Below are positions 55,630 to 64,000 of a stretch of 64,000 nt of DNA, piece by piece. The notes beneath the pieces are model-generated. The model searched no databases, had not been told where the DNA came from, and saw only the letters and a program-made list of their open reading frames with translations. Source of the DNA: Myoxocephalus aenaeus (lineage: Eukaryota; Chordata; Actinopteri; Perciformes; Cottidae). Location: contig JBAMJR010000264.1 of NCBI GenBank assembly GCA_038501785.1, forward strand, positions 5,001-69,000, given 5' to 3'. A program made the translations under genes and the position numbers. Position 1 is the stretch's first letter. The number at the start of each line of letters is the position of its first letter.

Positions 55630-58600
55630 TAGGGCTGTGCGGTATACTGGTTTCAAATTTTCATACGGTATGAATCTTTCACAGCTGAGGGCGCAGCGGT
55701 CGGAGCTACTTACGTGTCATGTTATAACTTTAGTCATGTTATAACTTTAGTCATGTTGTAACTTTAGTCATGTTGTAACTTTAGTCATGTTATAACTTTA
55801 GTCATGTTGTAACTTTAGTCATGTTATAACTTTAGTCATGTTATAACTTTAGTCATGGTTGTAACTTTAGTCATGGTTGTAACTTTAGTCATGGTTGTAA
55901 CTTTAGTCATGTTGTAACTTTAGTCATGTTATAACTTTAGTCATGTTATAACTTTAGTCATGTTGTAACTTTAGTCATGTTGTAACTTTAGTCATGTTAT
56001 AACTTTAGTCATGTTATAACTTTAGTCATGTTGTAACTTTAGTCATGTTATAACTTTAGTCATGTTATAACTTTAGTCATGTTGTAACTTTAGTCATGTT
56101 CTAACTTTAGTCATTGTTATAACTTTAGTCATGTTATAACTTTAGTCATGTTGTAACTTTAGTCATGTTATAACTTTAGTCATGTTATAACTGTAGTCAT
56201 GTTATAACTGTAGTCATGTTATAACTTTAGTCATGTTGTAACTTTAGTCATGGTTCTAACTTTAGTCATTGTTATAACTTTAGTCATGTTATAACTTTAG
56301 TCATGGTTATAACTTTAGTCATGTTGTAACTTTAGTCATGGTTATAACTTTAGTCATGGTTATAACTTTAGTCATGTTGTAACTTTAGTCATGGTTCTAA
56401 CTTTAGTCATGGTTATAACTTGTGTCATGTTATAACTTTAGTCATGGTTCTAACTTTAGTCATGGTTATAACTTGTGTCATGTTATAACTTTAGTCATGG
56501 TTATAACTTTAGTCATGGTTATAACTTCAGTCATGGTTATAACTTGTGTCATGTTATAACTTTAGTCATTGTTGTAACTTCAGTCATGTTCTAACTTTAG
56601 TCATGGTTATAACTTTAGTCATGGTTATAACTTCAGTCATGGTTATAACTTGTGTCATGTTATAACTTTAGTCATTGTTGTAACTTCAGTCATGTTATAA
56701 CTTTAGTCATGTTGTAACTTTAGTCATGTTGTAACTTTAGTCATGTTGTAACTTTAGTCATGTTCATAACTTTAGTCATGTTATAACTTTAGTCATGTTC
56801 ATAACTTTAGTCATGTTGTAACTTTAGTCATGTTATAACTTTAGTCATGTTATAACTTTAGTCATGTTCATAACTTTAGTCATGTTGTAACTTTAGTCAT
56901 GTTATAACTTTAGTCATGGTTCTAACTTTAGTCATTGTTGTAACTTTAGTCATGGTTATAACTTCAGTCATGTTGTAACTTTAGTCATGGTTCTAACTTT
57001 AGTCATTGTTGTAACTTTAGTCATGGTTATAACTTCAGTCATGTTATAACTTTAGTCATGGTTCTAACTTTAGTCATGTTGTAACTTTAGTCATGTTGTA
57101 ACTTTAGTCATGTTATAACTTTAGTCATGGTTGTAACTTTAGTCATGTTTGTAACTTTAGTCATGTTATAACTTTAGTCATGGTTGTAACTTTAGTCATG
57201 TTGTAACTTTAGTCATGTTGTAACTTTAGTCATGGTTATAACTTTAGTCATTGTTATAACTTTAGTCATGTTGTAACTTTAGTCATGTTGTAACTTTAGT
57301 CATGTTGTAACTTTAGTCATGTTGTAACTTTAGTCATGTTGTAACTTTAGTCATGGTTATAACTTTAGTCATGGTTATAACTTTAGTCATGGTTATAACT
57401 TTAGTCATTGTTATAACTTTAGTCATGTTGTAACTTTAGTCATGTTATAACTTTAGTCATGTTTGTAACTTTAGTCATGGTTATAACTTTAGTCATGTTC
57501 TAACTTTAGTCATGGTTATAACTTTAGTCATTGTTATAACTTTAGTCATGTTGTAACTTTAGTCATGTTATAACTTTAGTCATGGTTATAACTTTAGTCA
57601 TGTTTGTAACTTTAGTCATGGTTATAACTTTAGTCATTGTTATAACTTTAGTCATGTTGTAACTTTAGTCATGTTATAACTTTAGTCATGGTTGTAACTT
57701 TAGTCATGGTTGTAACTTTAGTCATGTTGTAACTTTAGTCATGGTTATAACTTTAGTCATTGTTATAACTTTAGTCATTGTTATAACTTTAGTCATGTTG
57801 TAACTTTAGTCATGTTATAACTTTAGTCATGTTGTAACTTTAGTCATTGTTATAACTTTAGTCATGTTTGTAACTTTAGTCATGTTTGTAACTTTAGTCA
57901 TGGTTATAACTTTAGTCATGGTTATAACTTTAGTCATGGTTGTAACTTTAGTCATGGTTATAACTTTAGTCATGGTTGTAACTTTACTCATGGTTGTAAC
58001 TTTAGTCATGTTTGTAACTTTAGTCATGGTTATAACTTTAGTCATGGTTATAACTTTAGTCATGTTTGTAACTTTAGTCATGTTGTAACTTTAGTCATTG
58101 TTATAACTTTAGTCATGGTTATAACTTTAGTCATGGTTATAACTTTAGTCATGGTATAACTTTAGTCATGTTATAACTTTAGTCATGGTTCTAACTTTAG
58201 TCATTGTTATAACTTTAGTCATGGTTATAACTTTAGTCATGGTTATAACTTTAGTCATGTTATAACTTTAGTCATGTTTGTAACTTTAGTCATGGTTATA
58301 ACTTTAGTCATGTTGTAACTTTAGTCATTGTTATAACTTTAGTCATGTTTGTAACTTTAGTCATGGTTATAACTTTAGTCATGGTTATTACTTTAATCAT
58401 GTTATAACTTTAGTCATGTTTGTAACTTTAGTCATGTTCTAACTTTAGTCATGTTATAACTTTAGTCATGTTTATAACTTTAGTCATGGTTATAACTTTA
58501 GTCATGTTATAACTTTAGTCATGGTTATAACTTTAGTCATGTTGTAACTTTAGTCATGGTTATAACTTTAGTCATGGTTATAACTTTAGTCATGGTTATA

Positions 58601-59269
58601 ACTTTAGTCATGGTTGTAACTTTAGTCATTGTTGTAACTTTAGTCATGGTTGTAACTTCAGTCATGGTTGTAACTTCAGTCATGGTTGTAACTTTAGTCA
58701 TGGTTGTAACTTCAGTCATGTTATAACATTTAGTCATGTTTGTAACTTTAGTCATGGTTGTAACTTTAGTCATGGTTATAACTTTAACCGTGGGTATAAC
58801 TTTAGTCATGTTTATAACTTTATAACAACAATTAATAACCCACAACTAACGCTCTTTAACAGGTAAAACACCACGACACAACAGTTTGTGACACATAAAC
58901 AATTTGAAACACTAATAATTGTACATTTATGAAATTGCACTGCCAAACTGCATGCTGGGTAAAGCTCGGCCACTATCACAACAAGAAAAAACTCGGCCGC
59001 AGGTTTTTTTTTTTACCTACATTCCCCTGGGTCCTAAGTCCCTCCACGTTTAGCATCCTAACACCCTCTATGTACCAACGTACAAACAGCTGCTGGCCAG
59101 TTGCGAGTGAGTTGGCCAGTGAGCGGTGAACAACGACGGCGGTGGTCCTTTCGCCGTCAATAAATGAATGTGTTTACTCTAAAAAAAAAAATGCCATGAT
59201 ATACCGTGAAACCGGCCGAATCTTGCAAAATACCGTGATATGAATTTTTTGACATACCGCCCAGCCCTA
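55630..59269. mobile_element. hAT-like element enlarged by an internal satellite
   Basis: The ends are TAGGGCTGTGCGGTATACTG on the left and CATACCGCCCAGCCCTA on the right, inverted copies of each other. The flanks are ACTGACAT (55622-55629) and ACTGACAA (59270-59277), a 7/8 match consistent with an 8-bp hAT target duplication. Of 3,640 bp, about 3.1 kb is a 17-18-bp satellite; only about 85 bp on the left and 440 bp on the right are element sequence. No transposase. Confidence 0.85.
55715..58830. repeat. 17-18-bp satellite (TAACTTTAGTCATGTTA)n, about 3.1 kb
   Basis: About 175-180 units. Variation is concentrated at the join (GTTATAAC, GTTGTAAC, GGTTATAAC, GTTCTAAC), whereas ACTTTAGTCATG is nearly fixed. 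GTTATAAC is self-complementary. The MTKV repeat frames on minus are artefacts. Confidence 0.97.
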
Positions 59270-59279
59270 ACTGACAAGA

Positions 59280-60675
59280 TGCAACACGTTTTTTTAAACT
59301 TTTTGTTAGTGTTATTAACGTTATTGGTCTAGTGTAAAACCCGCCTACGTGTCCAGTGGAGGGACATCTGATCTCTCGGTGGAGCGGCAGCTCGTTTACA
59401 CAACTCTGTTCTGGGTTCGGCTCCATAAACGTTCCGGCAGACGGATCCGTAGTGATTTTTAGTGAGAACCGAAGATGTGTTTTCCTGGCAGGGACCCCGC
59501 TGCTCCTTCACACCCCGTTGTACCAGTGCATGCTGGGTGGAAGAGCGTCAAAGAAGCACATGCTTCTGGGTGTGTGTCCGACGGACCGAAACAGAGAGGA
59601 TGATGCGAACTCGGTTTGGGAGTCTGATTGAGTGACAGACAGAGAGGCAGACGGAGACGGGAGGTCTGACGGAGACAAAACAAGATGGATGCCCCTGTCT
59701 TCATGTCTGATGATGATGACAGACAGACAGACAGTCAGTCAGTCAAGAACATTCGCTTTAACCATCGACAGTGTGTTAAATTCAAACACATTTATGTATA
59801 TTTTCTTCTTTTCATGTAAAATCTGCGACTTTAAATCATCGGTTAGATAAATAAAGTGCAGGAAAGACTACAATATTTACCTCTGATATGTAGTGAAGCA
59901 CAAGTATAAAGTACCACAAAGATGTACTTGAGTAAATGTATAGTTACTGGTCCGTGACCACAGTGAGTCAGTTAACAGTTGTATGTGTCTGTAACTAAGT
60001 ACATTTACTCCAGTACTGTACTTCAGTACAGTTTGAGGTACTTTATACTTGTACTACATGTCGTATGTTTTACTGCAATGCATTTATCTGACAGCTGTAG
60101 TTGCAGATTTGACATGATGAAAGACTTTCCCCTCAAAACAAATGTAATTGTTCAAGACTCAAAGACATAACGAAGAAGTACTTTTAAGACTTTGATTACT
60201 GATCTAAATACCTTCCTGCACCAAACAAGCCTCCGTTACGGCGCTGACATCTCGCATGTGAAGCAGGACACAAACACACGGACGTGTCCGACAGATCCTA
60301 CAACAACGAGACGGAAACAAAGTCTCCGCAGTGAAAAGCGATAATTACTCGCCTTTCACTCACGTTGCATCACCGTATTCATCAGCGCCGTCGTCCTTTT
60401 ATTCGCTCGTCTCGTCAAGAAGCCCTTTGGAAAGCTTCTGTTGTCACAGCGAGTCGTGACGCATCGACGCGTTTACGTAGCGGCCTCGACGGGAAGCGGC
60501 ACGACCGCCTCTGTAACCAGGAGAGCAGGTCACATGTGGACGCACCACTCGGAACCATTGTTCTCTGCTGAATAAAGCGATGTTTATTAAATGCAAATCC
60601 TCCCGTGACGCTTCTGAAGAACCCTCTTATGAAAGAAGGGTTTTTTCAAGGCTTCTTTGTAAGACTAATGGTTCC
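59280..60675. other. No gene seen
   Basis: Frames of 60-90 codons on both strands lack recognisable similarity. Short GACAGACAGACAG repeat at 59718-59740. Confidence 0.4.
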
Positions 60676-60679
60676 ATTA

Positions 60680-61185
60680 ACCCTGGAACACTAACGTCCG
60701 GTGATTTTCACCCGAGCGATTGTGGTTACGTTATTTTCTTTGCTTTTGTCTGAGTTGCGTGAGTCCTTGTGTAGCTTCATGCTGCTCACTGACGTTATTG
60801 AAGGTGGGCGTGTCTTATTGAAGGTAGGCGTGTCTCTCTGCTCCATTCCCTGTTTTTTTTCAACCTTCACGTGTTCGGGTGATTTTCACCCGACGTTAGT
60901 GATAGAGGGTGAAAACATCCCGGATGGGTTTTACCATTGAAGGAGACTCACATGTCCCAGGAACATGTGGACCAAAGAACAAGTTCATAGCTCCATTATT
61001 TATATTTGTAATCATGTTTTATTGACGATTCACTAATTTTTCACCGGATTTTGAGTCTTTATTCAGCGTAAAATAAAAGAAGAGTACTTCAACTTGCCTT
61101 GTATTTTAATATATTTTGATGAGAAGTATATTTTATCAGGTACATTATATCGGGTGAAATATACCCGACGTTAGTGATAGTGTGA
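60680..61185. mobile_element. piggyBac-like MITE or fragment
   Basis: TTAACCCTGGAACACTAACG and GGTGATTTTCACCCG near the left are mirrored by GGGTGAAATATACCCGACGT and TAGTGATAGTG at 61151-61183. A further copy (TTCACCCGACGTTAGTGATA) lies at 60885-60905. The TTAA at 60678 and the CCCT start fit piggyBac ends; the right end is not clear. Confidence 0.5.
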
Positions 61186-61473
61186 CTATTTTTAACGTTG
61201 GAGGTGGAACCGATTTGTCCCCAAATCAGCATTACACATTTTCAGGTACAAAGGTGAACTGTTGAATAGTGAATTGGATGTATAATAATATACCATAGTG
61301 TTCATTAGAAGTGGAAAATACATCGTCTGTACACTGTGCCAGGTTGTAGATGTGTTGGTTACATTACAACGTGGTTTGCGGTTCTCTAACTTCTCAAAAT
61401 AACGCAATGAATGCTGGGATAAATGTAATTTACTGCTGGGAAGCCCACACAAAAGATTTTATATAATTTATAC

Positions 61474-61911
61474 CAGGGTTCATACACATTCTGACCAATG
61501 GATTTCATGACTTTTTCATGAATTTCCATGACCAAACATTTAGTGAAATCTGGGTATAAACAGTAAAAAGTGAGTAAATGTAGTATTTAAACTAACAATG
61601 AGAATACAAAGTATACAGTAAACCTTAAATGACACAAATGAATGAGACAATAGTTTGATTAAAAGAATAAACATTTATATAGATGCCTGTATGTATGCCT
61701 GCTTATATTTTGAGCGTCTTTCTTTAAAAAGCATATTCATTATTTCAAACTCAGCGTAAATGAACTTCATGAACACATGAATATAACACATTTACATGAC
61801 TTTTACAAAAACTTTGGGGTTTTATTTTTTTCAAGGACTTTTCCAGGCCTGGAAATAACCATTTTAAAATTCCATGACTTTCCCAGGTTTTCCATGACCG
61901 TAAGAACCCTG
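61474..61911. mobile_element. hAT-like MITE, copy 3, with 6-bp target duplication
   Basis: A 438-bp element, ends CAGGGTTC and GAACCCTG, flanked by direct TTATAC at 61468-61473 and 61912-61917. It aligns over its length with copies 1 and 2, in the same orientation. Confidence 0.9.
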
Positions 61912-61959
61912 TTATACATATTTCCTCGCCACGTTGTCATAACTGAAGGCCTTTCGTGT

Positions 61960-62335
61960 CAACTGAGAACATGCGAGTGTCGGAGTCGCCGACAGAGCAT
62001 TCTGAGAAACAATCCTCCCGGATCGCCCGGAGCAATAAAACTCAGAACGGGCAGGAACACAACCTCCCCAGAGCCCCGGCCTCTCGCGGTCCAAAGCTGC
62101 TAAGCTAATTAGCCTCGGTCTCAAATCTAATCTGTGCACGGCCGCGAGCTGCTCCCGATGTCTTTCGGGCCCCGAGGTAATGGACGATAATTAGCACCAT
62201 TGATTTTTCTACACATTGGAAGGGAGGAGAGAGCCGTTAATAGTCCTGATGCGAGGGGAGGGAGGCGCGACAGACACAGGAAGCCCGCTGCGGAGATCAC
62301 CGTCGGAAAATAAATCAGTGACGACACGGAGGCCG
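61960..62335. other. Candidate conserved non-coding element
   Basis: Non-repetitive and GC-balanced, with paired homeodomain-like sites (GCTAAGCTAATTAGCCTC, GACGATAATTAGCACC) around CGAGCTGCTCCCGATG. It looks unlike the neighbouring repeats and has no coding frame of note. Conservation is untested. Confidence 0.25.
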
Positions 62336-62825
62336 AGTGGTGGAGGAACGCCGATGCAGAGACGGGAGAGAAACGGAAGGAGATTTTAATAATCCATATA
62401 GTTTAAAAATAAGAACTGGTGTTTTTTTTTGTCTGACAAAACTAATGTGGCAGCAAGAAGAGACATCCCTGTGACGTACGTGGAGACAATGTGTCCAAGA
62501 AGTGCTGGAACAGATGTAATAAAATAGTCCCAAACACATGCACCATTCCATCTTGTTTTTTGTATTAAAAAGGGGGGTCAGACTGAGCGATTGTTATATA
62601 AAGCTGTAAATCATAGCTTGTTTTATGAAAAAAAGGCCAAAACTGCTGTATTTGGATGTATTGAACACCATAAGTAATATACAAGTAAAATATATGGTTT
62701 GATACATGAGAAAATGTAAATGTCACAGATGTGCGTAAATGCAAATGTTGGAGTCCTCGCCTGAATGTTCTCTGTTCTAAACCCTCTCTAACTTTGTTCT
62801 GCTTCACTTTATCAAAGTCAACCTT

Positions 62826-63394
62826 TGCAGAGAGAATGTTCACATATTGAGCTATGATTTGGGTTAGAGAATGTTCACATATTGTGTTATGATTTGGGTT
62901 AGAGAATGTTCACATATTGTGTTATGATTTGGGTTAGAGAATGTTCACATATTGTGTTATGATTTGGGTTAGAGAATGTTCACATATTGAGCTATGATTT
63001 GGGTTAGAGAATGTTCACATATTGTGTTATGATTTGGGTTAGAGAATGTTCACATATTGTGTTATGATTTGGGTTAGAGAATGTTCACATATTGTGTTAT
63101 GATTTGGGTTAGAGAATGTTCACATATTGAGCTATGATTTGGGTTAGAGAATGTTCACATATTGTGTTATGATTTGGGTTAGAGAATGTTCACATATTGT
63201 GTTATGATTTGGGTTAGAGAATGTTCACATATTGAGCTATGATTTGGGTTAGAGAATGTTCACATATTGTGTTATGATTTGGGTTAGAGAATGTTCACAT
63301 ATTGTGTTATGATTTGGGTTAGAGAATGTTCACATATTGTGCTATGATTTGGGTTAGAGAATGTTCACATATTGAGCTATGATTTGGGTTAGAG
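62826..63394. repeat. 35-bp minisatellite with higher-order pattern, 16 copies
   Basis: The unit contains GGGTTAGAGAATGTTCACAT and ATTGTGTTATGATTT. Units with GAGCTATG instead of GTGTTATG sit at positions 1, 5, 9, 12 and 16, so blocks of four units (140 bp), then three (105 bp), repeat. There are no unique spacers, so it is not a CRISPR array. Confidence 0.96.
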
Positions 63395-63399
63395 TTGGA

Positions 63400-64000
63400 C
63401 CTTACAGCTGCATCATTTCAAAGAAATAATCATCCTGAAAGGGATTTTTTTTAGAGGAACCAATGGGCTTTGAGCTGCCACAGACAGGAAGTCAGACGGT
63501 ATTGAGAGACTGGATTTATTATCAAGGAGATAAAAATAGAAGAACACCGCCCTGACCCCCCCGCTGTGTGTAGAGATGATTCATACAATACGTCCCAACA
63601 CAACACAGATGTCTATTTCTGCCTCGGGCTTAACCCTTCGTCCACGGAGCCCGCGGTTTCGCGTGGTGACACTTGAAACTTTTCTCTAAGTTTCTAAAAT
63701 ATTCACAGCACCCCGATAATACATCGCAAAAATATAATTTTACGTCTGGCGGAAAGAGACGGCTTCCTGCTTCCGGGTGCCTGCCCAGGCAGAGCCCAGC
63801 ATAATTTTAACATCATCAGGCAAGCGAAAGGGCAGCAGTGTGTCATCTGACGCTGGAAAAAAAAAAAAAAAAAATCCTTCTCTGTGATTAGTTGAGTCAT
63901 ATGTCCGTCGCCATTTCGTGAACTAAACAACCAATGTACACTCAGGAAAATCTCAAAAGGACAACCCACTTGTACAGCATGTACACACTACAGTTTACAA
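63400..64000. other. No gene seen
   Basis: Non-repetitive end of the window with an A-run at 63857-63874. No recognised coding frame. Confidence 0.4.

Noticed and set aside
57827..58845. MTKVITMTKV repeat ORFs
   Set aside because: 18-bp satellite units read in frame; no coding evidence.
62826..63394. CRISPR-like array of 35-bp repeats
   Set aside because: Units are directly contiguous with no unique spacers, no cas genes, and the host is a vertebrate.

Overview
The window looks like a gene-poor stretch of a ray-finned (teleost) fish genome. The protein-coding exons are vertebrate and intron-split. Long CA/TG microsatellites and minisatellites are everywhere, and the mobile elements are of types common in fish: LINE reverse-transcriptase remnants, hAT-like MITEs, a piggyBac-like fragment and a BED-finger transposon relic. 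No bacterial operon, CRISPR array, rRNA or tRNA gene was recognised.

Two genes are supported. On the minus strand lie the last four coding exons of rnf123 (KPC1, a RING E3 ubiquitin ligase), in transcript order 32361-32102, 24971-24877, 6599-6514 and 928-736. All junctions seen are GT-AG, the codon phases join exactly across all three introns, and the joined translation aligns with the vertebrate RNF123 C-terminus, including a complete C3HC4 RING. On the plus strand, 41391-43031 is a single-exon gene for the LRR/Ig neuronal membrane protein AMIGO3. RNF123 and AMIGO3 are also neighbours on opposite strands in human. The remaining upstream part of rnf123 (about 1,200 residues by comparison with human) must lie at higher coordinates. 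I found no further rnf123 exon up to 64000, so amigo3 is probably nested antisense in an rnf123 intron of at least 31 kb.

Layout: 1-0.74 kb, 3' flank of rnf123 with a hairpin and candidate poly(A) signals; 0.74-6.6 kb, the last two rnf123 exons separated by an intron holding a 61-bp minisatellite and a 2.7-kb 12-bp satellite; 6.6-32.4 kb, two repeat-packed introns and two more exons; 33-41 kb, simple repeats, a LINE relic and two MITEs; 40-44.5 kb, amigo3 with its leader and a 27-bp minisatellite in its likely 3' UTR; 44.5-55.6 kb, gene-free with transposon relics; 55.6-59.3 kb, a hAT-like element swollen by a 3.1-kb internal satellite; 59.3-64 kb, gene-free with a piggyBac-like fragment, a MITE and a 35-bp higher-order minisatellite.

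No new enzymatic or defence system was found. The most unusual content is structural. One dispersed repeat has given rise to a minisatellite at one site and hosts an unrelated satellite at another. Perfect long hairpins occur. rnf123 exons abut or contain expanded repeats, including a RING-exon splice acceptor fed by about 790 bp of pyrimidine repeat and a C-terminal tail read through a CA microsatellite. A 53-bp exact duplicate flanks amigo3.
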